This document shows positions 7,080-16,196 of a stretch of 64,000 nt of DNA, piece by piece. This DNA comes from Planctomycetota bacterium (GTDB lineage Bacteria; Planctomycetota; B15-G4; JADJEK01), in contig JADJEK010000009.1 of NCBI GenBank assembly GCA_016709145.1, positions 186,001 to 250,000 of the forward strand, written 5' to 3'. Under the pieces are notes generated by a model. The model made no database searches. It was given only the letters and a program-made list of their open reading frames with translations, and was not told the origin of the DNA. The position numbers and the translations under genes were made by a program. Numbering within the stretch: position 1 is the first letter of the stretch; each line of letters opens with the position of its first letter.

Positions 7080-10076
7080 ATGGCGACGTGGACTGCGCGG
7101 TCGTTTTGCCGGATCCTCGGCGTCGTCACGGTCTCGTGGGCGTGGATGGGCTTCTGCCTCGCTCTGCCGCAGTCCGCGGCGCAAGAGCAGGACAACTGCC
7201 TGACCTGCCACTTCGGCATCGAGGAGATGCATCCCGGCCAGCGGTTGCGCTGCACCGATTGTCACGGCGGCGACGGCAGGGCCGAGACCAAGGACAAGGC
7301 GCACGTGAAGCCGACGCGCCCGATCGTCAACGACGAGCGCGTGCTGCCGCTGGACTACGACCTGCCGTACTTGCGCTTCGTCAATCCGACGAACCTGCGC
7401 GTGGTCGACCAGACCTGTGGCACGTGCCACGCCGCGGCCTGCTCGGACGTCAAGCGCTCGTTGCACGGCACGACCGCAGGGCACCTCAGCGACGGCATGT
7501 ACGAGTGTGGGATCCTGCCGAAGCAGGGCTCGACGTACGCGCTGTTCCACACGACTCCCGACCCGGCCCTCGAGAACGAGACCGGGATCAAGGCGCTGAT
7601 GCCGCTGCCGAGTTTCGACGCCAAGAAGCCCACGCTGGAGTTCGCGACGCACTACCGCGACCTACCGAGCAAGAGCTGCGCGCAATGCCATCTGTGGTCG
7701 CCGGGATTCGCGCTGCGCGGCCGGCTCGGGATGGACGGCGACTATCGCGCGGAGGGTTGTGCGGCCTGCCACGTCACGTACGCGGACGACGGCCTGTCGA
7801 AGAGCGGCGATCCGACGATCGACAAGTTCGAACCCGGCCACGGACTCACGCACACGATGACGACGAAGATCCCGACGTCGACCTGCACGCATTGCCACTA
7901 CGGCGACGCGTCGATCGGGTTGTCGTTCCGTGGGCTCGCGCAGCTCCATCCCGGCCAACCGGCGGGACCGCAGGTGCCCGGCACCACGCCGTATCGCTTG
8001 AACCGCGCGTTCTACCAGTCCGATCCGCTGGTGACGCCGGCCGACTTGCACCACACCGCCGGCATGGCCTGCATCGATTGCCACACGATGAAGGACGTGA
8101 TGGGGGATGGGCAGCTCTACGGCCAGATGCCGCACGCGGTCGAGATCGAGTGCGAGGACTGCCACGGCACGATCGACCAGACCACGCGCCTGGTCACGTC
8201 GCGCGGCAATCCGTTGCCGCAGTTGGCGTGGAAGGACGGCCGCGTCGTGCTGACGTCGAAGCTCGACGGCAAGGAGCACGCGGTCAAGCAAGTCGCGCAC
8301 GTCGTCAGCCCGCGCCATCCCGACTATTCGCCGCGCGCCGCCGAGGCGATGACGAAGGAACACGGCCGCCTCGAGTGCTACGCGTGCCACGGCGCGTGGA
8401 GCCCGAACTTCTTCGGCTTCCACTTCGATCGCAACGAGCAGTTCACGCAGCTCGACCTCATGACGGGCGAACGCACGCCGGGTCGCGTCACGACCACCGA
8501 GAAGGTGTTCTCGACGATGCGCGGCTTCTATCTCGGCTGGAACTCGGAGAACCGCATCGCGCCGTACATGGTCGGGTTCTCGACGATGGGCACCGTGCAT
8601 GACGCGGAAGGCCGCGTGATCCTCGACCAAGTCATGCCGGTGACCGCGGCCGGTCTGTCGGGCATGACGATGATCCACCACCAACTGCACACGACGAGCA
8701 AGCGCGCGCACGATTGCGTCGACTGTCATCGCAGTCCGACGACGCTCGGACTCGGCTCGCCGAACGCGAGCTTCCGCCTCGGCCGCAACTTCGTCTACGT
8801 GGCGTCGGCACGCGGACTCGACGTGCTCGCGCTCGATCGCAAGAAGCCCGGCGACTCGGTGCCGGTCGCGACCTTGCCGATGTTCGGCGCGCGCGACGTG
8901 GCGTTGCGCATCGAGCCTCTGCAGGGCTGGGCCACGCACGCGTTCGTGGCGCAGAAGGACCGCGGCATCGCCGTGATCGACGTCACCACGGCCGCGTTCC
9001 CGCGCCGCGTGGGCTCGCTCGAGACGAAGCACGCCTATGCGTCGATCGTCGCCGCGAACAAGCTCTACGTGGCCGACGGTGCCGGCGGCGTGCTGATCGC
9101 CGACGTCGCCGATCCCGCGCAACCACGTCTGCTGGCGACGATCCCGGTCACCGATGCGCGCGCGCTCGAGTTGAACTGGCCGCACCTCTACGTCGCCGAT
9201 TGGCAAGACGGGCTCGTGATCGTCGACGTCACGGATCCCGCGCACGCGAAGGTCGTGACGACGTTCGACCTGAACGGCCAGGACGACGGCGGCGCGAACG
9301 AGGCCGACGACATCGCGTTGCTGCAGTTGCCGAGCCGTCCCGACGACGGCAACTCGTTCCGCACGCAGACGCGATTGCTCGCGGGACTGGCATGCAATCG
9401 CAATGGTCTGCGGGTGGTCGACGTGACCGACGCGAAGAAGGCCGCGCAGTACTACTCGTTCGACGCGGTCGGCGGCGTCGCCCGCGGGCGCGCGCCGTCG
9501 CTCGTCACGGGTGTCGCGGCGGCGACGAAGGTCGATCTCGGCTCGGCCGACGGCGGCATCAAGACCGAGGAGAACGACTACTTCTACGTGACCGTCACGG
9601 CCGAGAACCGCGTTCAGGGTCGCGTGTTCGCCGTGCGCGCGACCGACCCGCGCAAGCCCGAACTGGTCGGCAGCGCGCGCGTCGACAACGACGCCGAGTC
9701 GGTCACGATCGCGAACGTCTACAACCCGCCGTTCCTGCAACAGTTGGTGTTCGCGGTCGGCGGTGGACGGCTCGACGTGATCGACTTCAGCAAGACCAAG
9801 ACACCCGAAGCCCTCGGCCAATTCGGAGGCTTGCGCGGCGCCCTCTCCGTCGCGATCGAAGCCATGCCGCTCGATCGGTTGGTGGACGAGTCGGGCAAGC
9901 CGTGGAAGGATGTCTCGCACGAAGGTGCCCGGTTCTTCTCGCGTCAGGAGATCGACACGATCCTGCGAGCGGAGGTCCCGGTGAACCGAGTTCCGGTCGG
10001 ACCCATCACGGGCGATGGACGCGAGCCCGACAAGGCCAAGGAGCGCGAACGTCCGCGCCAGGAGAAGAAGCCGTGA
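7080..10076 (+). CDS. ten-haem c-type cytochrome fused to LVIVD beta-propeller
   Basis: The 998-residue exported protein has an N-terminal signal (to about residue 35) and ten CxxCH haem c motifs at residues 40, 58, 113, 200, 227, 269, 331, 358, 433 and 546. After residue ~565 come LVIVD-type repeats ('LYVADGAGGVLIADVADP', 'LYVADWQDGLVIVDVTDP'), which form a beta-propeller. The C-terminus is rich in Lys, Arg and Glu. Multihaem chains move electrons across periplasm or cell surface; the propeller may bind a partner or substrate. The donor and acceptor are unknown. It is 13 bases downstream of the DUF1501-like gene and overlaps the next gene by 4 bases, so the set is translationally linked. No strong ribosome-binding site precedes the ATG. 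Confidence 0.85.
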   Translation: MATWTARSFCRILGVVTVSWAWMGFCLALPQSAAQEQDNCLTCHFGIEEMHPGQRLRCTDCHGGDGRAETKDKAHVKPTRPIVNDERVLPLDYDLPYLRFVNPTNLRVVDQTCGTCHAAACSDVKRSLHGTTAGHLSDGMYECGILPKQGSTYALFHTTPDPALENETGIKALMPLPSFDAKKPTLEFATHYRDLPSKSCAQCHLWSPGFALRGRLGMDGDYRAEGCAACHVTYADDGLSKSGDPTIDKFEPGHGLTHTMTTKIPTSTCTHCHYGDASIGLSFRGLAQLHPGQPAGPQVPGTTPYRLNRAFYQSDPLVTPADLHHTAGMACIDCHTMKDVMGDGQLYGQMPHAVEIECEDCHGTIDQTTRLVTSRGNPLPQLAWKDGRVVLTSKLDGKEHAVKQVAHVVSPRHPDYSPRAAEAMTKEHGRLECYACHGAWSPNFFGFHFDRNEQFTQLDLMTGERTPGRVTTTEKVFSTMRGFYLGWNSENRIAPYMVGFSTMGTVHDAEGRVILDQVMPVTAAGLSGMTMIHHQLHTTSKRAHDCVDCHRSPTTLGLGSPNASFRLGRNFVYVASARGLDVLALDRKKPGDSVPVATLPMFGARDVALRIEPLQGWATHAFVAQKDRGIAVIDVTTAAFPRRVGSLETKHAYASIVAANKLYVADGAGGVLIADVADPAQPRLLATIPVTDARALELNWPHLYVADWQDGLVIVDVTDPAHAKVVTTFDLNGQDDGGANEADDIALLQLPSRPDDGNSFRTQTRLLAGLACNRNGLRVVDVTDAKKAAQYYSFDAVGGVARGRAPSLVTGVAAATKVDLGSADGGIKTEENDYFYVTVTAENRVQGRVFAVRATDPRKPELVGSARVDNDAESVTIANVYNPPFLQQLVFAVGGGRLDVIDFSKTKTPEALGQFGGLRGALSVAIEAMPLDRLVDESGKPWKDVSHEGARFFSRQEIDTILRAEVPVNRVPVGPITGDGREPDKAKERERPRQEKKP

Positions 10077-11095
10077 AGACCATGCTGGTGCTCGGGTTGT
10101 TGGTGTGCGGACCGCTTGCGTTCGGCCAAGCCAAGGGCAAGGAGGACGGGCGTCCGAAGAAGCCCGCCAAGGCGGCGGTCGACCCCGAGGTCGAGGCCAA
10201 GCAGATCGCCGAGAAAGTCGCGAAGGCGATGATCGAGCGCGATGACCTCGACGACGACGGGAAGATCGAGGTCGGGGAGTTCAAAGGCACGAAAGCCCTG
10301 TTCGGAACTCTCGACCTCAATGCCGACGGCAAGCTCACGTTCGCGGAGCTGGTGAAGGCGCGCGGCAAGCTCGATGCGCGCCGCGACGAAGCGATGATGG
10401 GTCGAGTCGTGCCGCTGCCGCAACGCTGGCTCGAGATCCCGATCTCCGACTTCGACGCCGACCGCAACGACAAGATCTCGGACAAGGAGCTGCGCGAGTA
10501 CTTGTTCTTCTTGTGCGACCAGGATGCGAGCGGGGGCGTCGATGCCGCCGAGGCCGACTACGTGATCCAGTGGGACCGACTCAGCGAGGACTTCGAGGGC
10601 CGGGTCGAGCAGTTCTTCCAGCGCCTCGACAAGGACCGTTCGTCCGTCGTCGAGAAGGACGAGTTCAAGCTCGGCGATCGACTCATGCAGAAGCACGACC
10701 TCGATCGCGACGGCATGCTGGCGCCGAACGAGATCGATCCGCCGATCGGCGCGGGCTTCGAAGCGTTCGCGAACCAGAACCCCGACACGCTGCTCGAGCG
10801 CTACGACGGCAACAAGGACGGCAAGCTGTCGTCGGGTGAACTCCCCGGCGGCGCAAAATCCGTGTTCGCGCGCGCCGATGGGGACAAGGATGGTGCGGTC
10901 TCGCGCGAGGAATTGTCCAAGGCGCTCGCCAACGCGCGCGACTACCAGTTCCAGCGTTTGCCGCAGGGCTTCCTCGAGCGCTACGACCTGAACGAAGACA
11001 AGAAGGTCTCGCGCACGGAATATCCCGGCGACGACGCCACGTTCGCGCGACTCGACGCCAACGGCGACGGCGCGATCAGCAAGGCCGACGACTGA
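10073..11095 (+). CDS. exported EF-hand calcium-binding repeat protein
   Basis: The 340-residue product has a short signal peptide (MKTMLVLGLLVCGPLAFGQA) and about ten EF-hand-like loops, for example DLDDDGKIEVGE, DLNADGKLTFAE, DLDRDGMLAPNE, DGNKDGKLSSGE, DGDKDGAVSREE and DANGDGAISKAD. Several (such as DKDRSSVVEKDE and DLNEDKKVSRTE) lack the central Gly and may bind calcium weakly. I take the GTG at 10073 because AGGAG at 10060-10064 is well spaced and GTGA overlaps the previous stop; the ATG at 10082 is an alternative. It sits between the multihaem cytochrome and envelope proteins, so an extracytoplasmic calcium-dependent scaffold role is inferred. Confidence 0.8.
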   Translation: MKTMLVLGLLVCGPLAFGQAKGKEDGRPKKPAKAAVDPEVEAKQIAEKVAKAMIERDDLDDDGKIEVGEFKGTKALFGTLDLNADGKLTFAELVKARGKLDARRDEAMMGRVVPLPQRWLEIPISDFDADRNDKISDKELREYLFFLCDQDASGGVDAAEADYVIQWDRLSEDFEGRVEQFFQRLDKDRSSVVEKDEFKLGDRLMQKHDLDRDGMLAPNEIDPPIGAGFEAFANQNPDTLLERYDGNKDGKLSSGELPGGAKSVFARADGDKDGAVSREELSKALANARDYQFQRLPQGFLERYDLNEDKKVSRTEYPGDDATFARLDANGDGAISKADD

Positions 11096-11108
11096 GCGCG
11101 CGGCACGC

Positions 11109-12797
11109 ATGAATCGCGTCGTCCTGGTGCTCGGTGCTCTGCTCCTCGCTTCGGCGTTCGGAGGCTGGCTCGTCACGCGCGATTCCGGCGCCGACGACGG
11201 CTCGGCGACGACGCGTCTGCCTTCTTCACCCGTCGAGACCGGTGGCGATGCGGCGCACGAGCGCGGCTCGATCGTCGTTCCACGCGTGACGCGCGAGCCT
11301 CGCGTCGAATCCGACGACCACGGTCACGCAGGCGGGCACGATCACGCCGATGGCGCGCCCTTGCGCGTGCTCGCGCAAGTCCACGACGAGTTCGGTCGAG
11401 CCGTGGTGGCGACGGTCACGGTGCGGAGCGGCGGCGCGGGGGAACCCGGCGCCGAGCTCGCGCGCGCCGAAACGAACGCGGACGGTTTGGCGAGCATGGA
11501 ACTCGCGGATGCCCCGCCCACGATCCGTCTGCGCGCGCAAGCCGTCGGCTACGAGGACGTGGAGCAGGAGATCCGCTGCGGCGCGGGCGAGGCTCTGATC
11601 GACCAACTCGTCATCCTGCGTTCGATCGACGCGACCCGCATCGTCGGCGTCGTCGTCGACGAGTCCGGCCGCCCCTTGGATCCCGCGGTCCTCGGCCTGC
11701 TCGGGCCGGAGCACGAACGCGATCCGGCCTTCCTCGCGATGGCGCTCGGGTTGACCGGCGTCCCTCGTGTCGTCGCCCACACGACCGCGGGCGGCCGACT
11801 CGCCGAGACGCTGGTCGCGGACTTGGATCCGATCACCGGCGCGTTCGAACTCGAGGTGCCCGCGCGGTTCTCCGGCGAAGTGGCGTTCGTGTTCGCCGAA
11901 CAGGTGCTCGCGAGCGAGCGTTGGCGCGAGGGGGACGGTCCGTTGTTCCTGACCGTTCCGTCCGCGCGCTTGCGCGAAGCGACCGGAGCCCTCGCGATCG
12001 AAGTCGTCGACGAGACCGGCCAACAGGTGCATTCGTGCGCGGTCTCGATCGCACCGGACCGCTTCGCGCTCGCTGAGGATCCACTGCTCCAACCCGTCGA
12101 CCTCGACTTCGAGGACGCGTCGATCCCGTACGTGATCGAAGCCGCACCGGCCGTCGCGATGATCGTGCGCGCGCGGCCGACCGATCCGGACTCGAGTGGT
12201 GCGGTGCAAGCCGTTCGTGTCGTCGGCGGATCGACCACACGCGTGCGTCTGGTCGTGACGCGTGCCGCATCCATCGAGTTGTGGTTCGTGCCCGAGCGCG
12301 CGGACATGGCGATGACGGGGCCGTCCGATCTGCGCTGCATCTTGCCGTCGGGGGACGACGTGCCCGTCGTCGTCGACGACGCCTACAGCGGCGAGTGGAT
12401 CGGCGCGCGAGTCCACGGCATTCCGCCGGGACCGGTCGCGTTCGAACACGACGGCAACCTGCTCGAACTCGCGCTCGAGCCCGGCGAGAACGCGTCGCGC
12501 CAATGGACGATCGCGGCGTCGCGCGCATTCACGGTGCGGTTTGCTCCGACGCTTGGTCGCGCCGCGCGCGGGCTCGATGCGCTGCGCGTGGAGGTGGAGG
12601 TCCGCACGACGTCGGACTACCCGATCCTGCGCACGATCGAGTCACCCGAGTGGGTCGATGCCACGACCTCGGAGTTCGTGGAATGGCTCGCGCCCGGGCG
12701 CTACCGCATCGAACTCGATGCCGGCGACGGAGCGTTGCTCACGCGCGAGTTCGAAGTCGGCACGGGTGACGACGATCTCGTGGTGGAGTTGCCCTGA
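11109..12797 (+). CDS. exported carboxypeptidase-regulatory-like domain protein
   Basis: The 562-residue protein has an N-terminal hydrophobic signal/anchor (NRVVLVLGALLLASAFGGWL), then a low-complexity stretch with a His/Asp-rich patch (DDHGHAGGHDHADG) that could bind metal. Transthyretin-like CarboxypepD_reg folds follow: 'VLAQVHDEFGRAVVATVTVRSGG' and 'IVGVVVDESGRPLDPA'. No enzyme domain is visible. It is 13 bases after the EF-hand gene and overlaps the next gene by one base (TGATG), so the genes are probably coupled. An envelope structural or binding role is inferred; no specific function can be given. Confidence 0.7.
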   Translation: MNRVVLVLGALLLASAFGGWLVTRDSGADDGSATTRLPSSPVETGGDAAHERGSIVVPRVTREPRVESDDHGHAGGHDHADGAPLRVLAQVHDEFGRAVVATVTVRSGGAGEPGAELARAETNADGLASMELADAPPTIRLRAQAVGYEDVEQEIRCGAGEALIDQLVILRSIDATRIVGVVVDESGRPLDPAVLGLLGPEHERDPAFLAMALGLTGVPRVVAHTTAGGRLAETLVADLDPITGAFELEVPARFSGEVAFVFAEQVLASERWREGDGPLFLTVPSARLREATGALAIEVVDETGQQVHSCAVSIAPDRFALAEDPLLQPVDLDFEDASIPYVIEAAPAVAMIVRARPTDPDSSGAVQAVRVVGGSTTRVRLVVTRAASIELWFVPERADMAMTGPSDLRCILPSGDDVPVVVDDAYSGEWIGARVHGIPPGPVAFEHDGNLLELALEPGENASRQWTIAASRAFTVRFAPTLGRAARGLDALRVEVEVRTTSDYPILRTIESPEWVDATTSEFVEWLAPGRYRIELDAGDGALLTREFEVGTGDDDLVVELP

Positions 12798-13915
12798 TGA
12801 TCTCGATGCTTCCGCTGCGATCTCCTGGACGAAGCGAGTCGCCGGCGCGGCCGGTACGAGACGTGCCCGCGCGGTGGACGCGGCGTCACGCCTGCGCCGC
12901 GATCCTGGCCATGTTGACCTCGTGCGGCCTGCCCGAGGCTCGTCCGCGTGAAGACGGCGTGACCGAACAAGTGTTCCCGGAGTTCCCCGGACTGACGCCG
13001 GCGACGTACTTCACGGGCTACGTGCTCGACCCATTCGACTTCTACCTCCCGCGTGCGCGACTCACGCTGTCCACGCGCGCCGCCGACGGCACGTTGCATC
13101 GCGTCGACGAACGCTTCACCGACGAGTGGGGCGTGTACGAGCTGAAGTCGATCGCGACCGGCGAGCACGTGATCGAAGTCGAATCGACCGCGGGCCAATC
13201 CGAGCCCGTGACGCTGATGATCGCGGAGCCGAGCGACGCGACGATCGTGACCGACTTCGTGCTCGATCCGATGGCGACGACCGTGATCCGCGGCACGCTG
13301 CTCGGCGCCGACGGCCTGCCGATCCCGCCCGCGCAGCTCGAGGCGTGGGTCGCGCAGGAAGGCGACGCGCTCGTCGGGGCGGGCAGTCGTTGGTGTGCGT
13401 GGCCGATGTGGCACGGGTGGTTCGCGGCCGTCATCAACGCCGAGAACGCGCGGTTCGAGATCGAAGTCCCGGCCGGATTCGACGGTGCGGTGCGGTGCGC
13501 CGCGGGAGAGCAAGACGTCGCGTTCGAACGTTGGAAGGACGGCGACGGCTTGATCGAGTTGTTCGTCGATCCCGAGCGCTTCCTCGCGGCGTCGAACGAT
13601 GGCAGCAACGCGCCGCTCGGTGTGACCACGCCGGTGACCGACGGCGTCGAGCAGGTGTTCCATCTGGTCTGCGACGCGGGCCAGCCGTTCCGCCGCCCGA
13701 GCGTCGTCGAGGGTCGCGTCACGATCGCGCGCCAGGACGGCACGCTCGTGTTCGACGACTTCGTGCTGGTGCCGATGGACTGGAACGGCCAGATCGACCT
13801 GAGTTGCCTGGTTCCGCGCGGCACGCTGCGGCTGCGGGCGGACTTCCGCCCGCTGCTCTACGTCGACGAGGACGTGACGATCGTCGACGGCGGCGGGGAG
13901 CCCGTGTTGCGCTGA
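12797..13915 (+). CDS. putative lipoprotein with carboxypeptidase-regulatory-like folds
   Basis: The product of up to 372 residues carries a lipobox-like sequence (AAILAMLTSC-G, Cys at residue 43 from this start) and then beta-rich segments: 'TGYVLDPFDFYLPRARLTLSTRA', 'YELKSIATGEHVIEVES' and 'IRGTLLGADGLPIPPAQLEAW'. These resemble the preceding gene's CarboxypepD_reg repeats. The n-region before the lipobox is unusually long. A GTG at 12863 would give a normal-length lipoprotein signal starting near two arginines, but it has no clear ribosome-binding site. This is the last gene of the cytochrome-containing unit. The function is unknown; membrane anchoring is inferred. Confidence 0.65.
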   Translation: MISMLPLRSPGRSESPARPVRDVPARWTRRHACAAILAMLTSCGLPEARPREDGVTEQVFPEFPGLTPATYFTGYVLDPFDFYLPRARLTLSTRAADGTLHRVDERFTDEWGVYELKSIATGEHVIEVESTAGQSEPVTLMIAEPSDATIVTDFVLDPMATTVIRGTLLGADGLPIPPAQLEAWVAQEGDALVGAGSRWCAWPMWHGWFAAVINAENARFEIEVPAGFDGAVRCAAGEQDVAFERWKDGDGLIELFVDPERFLAASNDGSNAPLGVTTPVTDGVEQVFHLVCDAGQPFRRPSVVEGRVTIARQDGTLVFDDFVLVPMDWNGQIDLSCLVPRGTLRLRADFRPLLYVDEDVTIVDGGGEPVLR

Positions 13916-13965
13916 AGGCGCGGAGAGCGGCTGGGTCGCGAACTCCGGTGCTCAATCCCGGGAAT

Positions 13966-13983
13966 CCCATCGGCCGCGATGGG
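13966..13983. terminator. weak hairpin after the cytochrome operon
   Basis: A 7-bp stem (CCCATCG / CGATGGG) with a 4-base loop lies about 50 bases after the lipoprotein stop. There is no T-tract. It is a possible but weak terminator. Confidence 0.25.
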
Positions 13984-14118
13984 AGGAAACGTCCGCGCGC
14001 TTGAATCGACGGGTCGCGGCGGCTGAACTCCCAGCCTTGAGCGCAGTTGCCCGTGGGCGGATCGGCGCGAGTCGCGCGTCCATTCGTCCCCGACGTTCCC
14101 CCGATTCGAGGTCATCCC

Positions 14119-14628
14119 ATGCGTCCGTCGTTCGTTCTTCGTGCTCTGTTCGCGTTGATCCCGCTCCTGCTCGTCGGTTGCGGTTCGGCCAAGAACACGC
14201 CGCAGCAAGCCTTCGACGACTTGCGCACCGCGCTGCGCGAACAGAAGTGGGACCTGCTCTACGACATCCTTCCGCCCGAGAAACAGAAGACGTTCGACGC
14301 GCAGATCGAGGACGTGGTCGCGCAATTCCAGATGCTGCTCCAAGTGAGTCCGACCGAGGTCGAGCCGGCCGCGAAGCGTGAACTCGGCATGGGTCTCGCG
14401 GAGTGGAAGCAGCTCGAACGTCGTCAGCAGTTCGCGACGTTGTTCAAGAAGGACGCGAAGTTCCAGCTCGCCGAGATCGGCATGAACCCCGACGAGATCC
14501 TGGCGTCGACCGTGAAGGAAACGTCGATCGTCGGCGACAAGGCCGAGTTCTCGCTCGACGACGGCAAGGGCCATCGCAGTCGATTGACGTTCGTGCTCGT
14601 GAACGGCTACTGGCGCTTCGAACTGTGA
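14119..14628 (+). CDS. small lipoprotein, NTF2/DUF4878-like
   Basis: The 169-residue lipoprotein has the signal 'RALFALIPLLLVGC-G' with a clear lipobox. The mature part starts 'SAKNTPQQAFDDLRTALREQKWDLLYDILPPEKQ' and ends 'FSLDDGKGHRSRLTFVLVNGYWRFEL'. That pattern (a helix of accumulated residues, then a terminal strand with 'dG.Wri') matches small NTF2-like/DUF4878 lipoproteins. The ATG at 14119 follows a GAGGT box. The stop overlaps the GTG start of the SagB-type gene (GTGA), so the two are likely co-translated. The function is unknown. Confidence 0.75.
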   Translation: MRPSFVLRALFALIPLLLVGCGSAKNTPQQAFDDLRTALREQKWDLLYDILPPEKQKTFDAQIEDVVAQFQMLLQVSPTEVEPAAKRELGMGLAEWKQLERRQQFATLFKKDAKFQLAEIGMNPDEILASTVKETSIVGDKAEFSLDDGKGHRSRLTFVLVNGYWRFEL

Positions 14629-16196
14629 ATCCCGCCGCCACGCGCGAGGACGCGCTCGCGCAAGTGCGGCGTTACCACGACTCGACCAAGCACACCGTGG
14701 CGTCGGTGTACGGCTCGCGCCACGTGCTCGATTGGGCGAACCAGCCCGATCCGTTCCGGCGCTACGAAGGCGCGCCCGTCGCGCTGTTGTCGCGGACACC
14801 GGCGATGCCGCGCACGGGCACGTTCGCCGCGTTGGCGCAATGCGACGCATCGCGCCGCGAGAGCCGCGCCGCCGTCGCCCTCGACGCGGAGCGCGTGTCG
14901 GCGCTGTTGTTCCACGCGCTCGCCGTCAGCGCGTGGAAGCAACTGCAAGACGATCCCAGCGTGCGCTGGAGCCTGCGCGTCAATCCCTCGTCGGGGAACC
15001 TGCATCCGATCGAAGCGCACGTGATCGTGCGCGATGGCGTCGACGGACTCGAAGTCGGAGTGCATCACTATCGCGCCGACGTGCATGCGCTGGAGTTGCG
15101 CGCGCGCGGTGACGTCGTGCCGACCTCGATCGGCGACGGCGCGTCGGTGCGCATCGCGCTGACGTCGATCGCATGGCGCGAAGCGTGGAAGTACCGCGCG
15201 CGCGCATTGCGCTACTGCATGCTCGACGCGGGACACGCGCTGGGCGCTTTGCTCGCCGCAGCCGCGGCGCTGGGCGTCGAGGCGCGCGCGCTGTTCGCGT
15301 TCGACGATGCGGCGCTCGCCGCCGCGCTCGGCGTCGCGGGGGGCGACGAAGTGCCGGTGCTCGTCGTGTCGCTCGGGCCCACGCGGAGCGACGCCGCGCG
15401 CGCCACACCAACGGCATTCCTCGGCACGCCGAACGAGTTGTCGGAAGACGTCCTCGAGTACATCTTGCTCGATCTGGCGTCGAAGGCTTGCGCCACGCCC
15501 GCGCTCGATGCGGGAGGCGCGGTGCAGACGACGGAGATGTTCCCTGGAGCGGCGGCGCTGGTGCTCCCGCGCAGCGTGCCGCGCGACGACGCGTTCGCGC
15601 ACGTCGCGCGCCGACGGCGTTCCGCGGTCGAGATGGACGGACGAGCGCGCGTCGGTCTCGAGGAGTTCGCCGCGTTGATGCATCACGCGCAGCCGCGAAC
15701 GGCATGCGACTGGATGGACGCCACAGGTCGACTGATCACGCTGGTGGCTTACGTCCATCGCGTCGATGGCGTGGAGCCCGGCGCGTATGCGTGGCGCCCC
15801 GATTCGGGCGAGATCGTGCGCGTGAAGGCCGGCGATCAACGCGCGTGGGCGGCGAGCCTCTCGCTCGGCCAGGAGATCGCGAGTCACGGGGTCGTGGCGT
15901 TCTCGCTGATCGCCGACCTCGAGCGCGCGTTCGCGAGCTTCGGCGCGCGCGGCTATCGCGCCGCGCACGTCGAGGCCGGTTGCGTCGGGCACGCGCTCTA
16001 CCTCGGCGCCGAAGCGCTCGGTCTCCAGGCCACCGGCATCGGCGCGTTCTACGACGACGACGTCCACCAGCATCTCGGGCTCACGCCGCAGCGCGGCCAA
16101 GTCGTCTACCACTTCACCGTGGGTCGCGCGGTGTTCGATGATCGCGTGGTCGCGTCCACCGATCCGTTCCGTGACCCGTTCCGAGGAGCTCCATGA
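14625..16196 (+). CDS. SagB-type (double nitroreductase) flavin dehydrogenase
   Basis: The 523-residue protein has two nitroreductase-fold halves, the layout of SagB/ThcOx-type FMN oxidases. The N-terminal half has the hallmark 'YHDSTKHTVASVYGSRHVLDW' and 'RWSLRVNPSSGNLHPIEAHV'. The C-terminal half has 'RRRSAVEMDGRARVGLEEFAALM' and 'YRAAHVEAGCVGHALYLGAEALGLQATGIGAFYDD' (given here in separate pieces of the fold). Characterised SagB-type enzymes oxidise azolines to azoles in peptide natural products, but many relatives are unassigned. No YcaO cyclodehydratase or precursor peptide lies nearby. It starts with GTG overlapping the lipoprotein stop and overlaps the S9 peptidase gene by ATGA, so the three genes form a tight unit. 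Confidence 0.8.
   Translation: MNPAATREDALAQVRRYHDSTKHTVASVYGSRHVLDWANQPDPFRRYEGAPVALLSRTPAMPRTGTFAALAQCDASRRESRAAVALDAERVSALLFHALAVSAWKQLQDDPSVRWSLRVNPSSGNLHPIEAHVIVRDGVDGLEVGVHHYRADVHALELRARGDVVPTSIGDGASVRIALTSIAWREAWKYRARALRYCMLDAGHALGALLAAAAALGVEARALFAFDDAALAAALGVAGGDEVPVLVVSLGPTRSDAARATPTAFLGTPNELSEDVLEYILLDLASKACATPALDAGGAVQTTEMFPGAAALVLPRSVPRDDAFAHVARRRRSAVEMDGRARVGLEEFAALMHHAQPRTACDWMDATGRLITLVAYVHRVDGVEPGAYAWRPDSGEIVRVKAGDQRAWAASLSLGQEIASHGVVAFSLIADLERAFASFGARGYRAAHVEAGCVGHALYLGAEALGLQATGIGAFYDDDVHQHLGLTPQRGQVVYHFTVGRAVFDDRVVASTDPFRDPFRGAP

Noticed and set aside
7662..9920. 752-codon minus-strand frame inside the decahaem cytochrome gene
   Set aside because: Arg/His/Asp-rich, no motif or ribosome-binding site; the plus-strand frame has ten CxxCH motifs.
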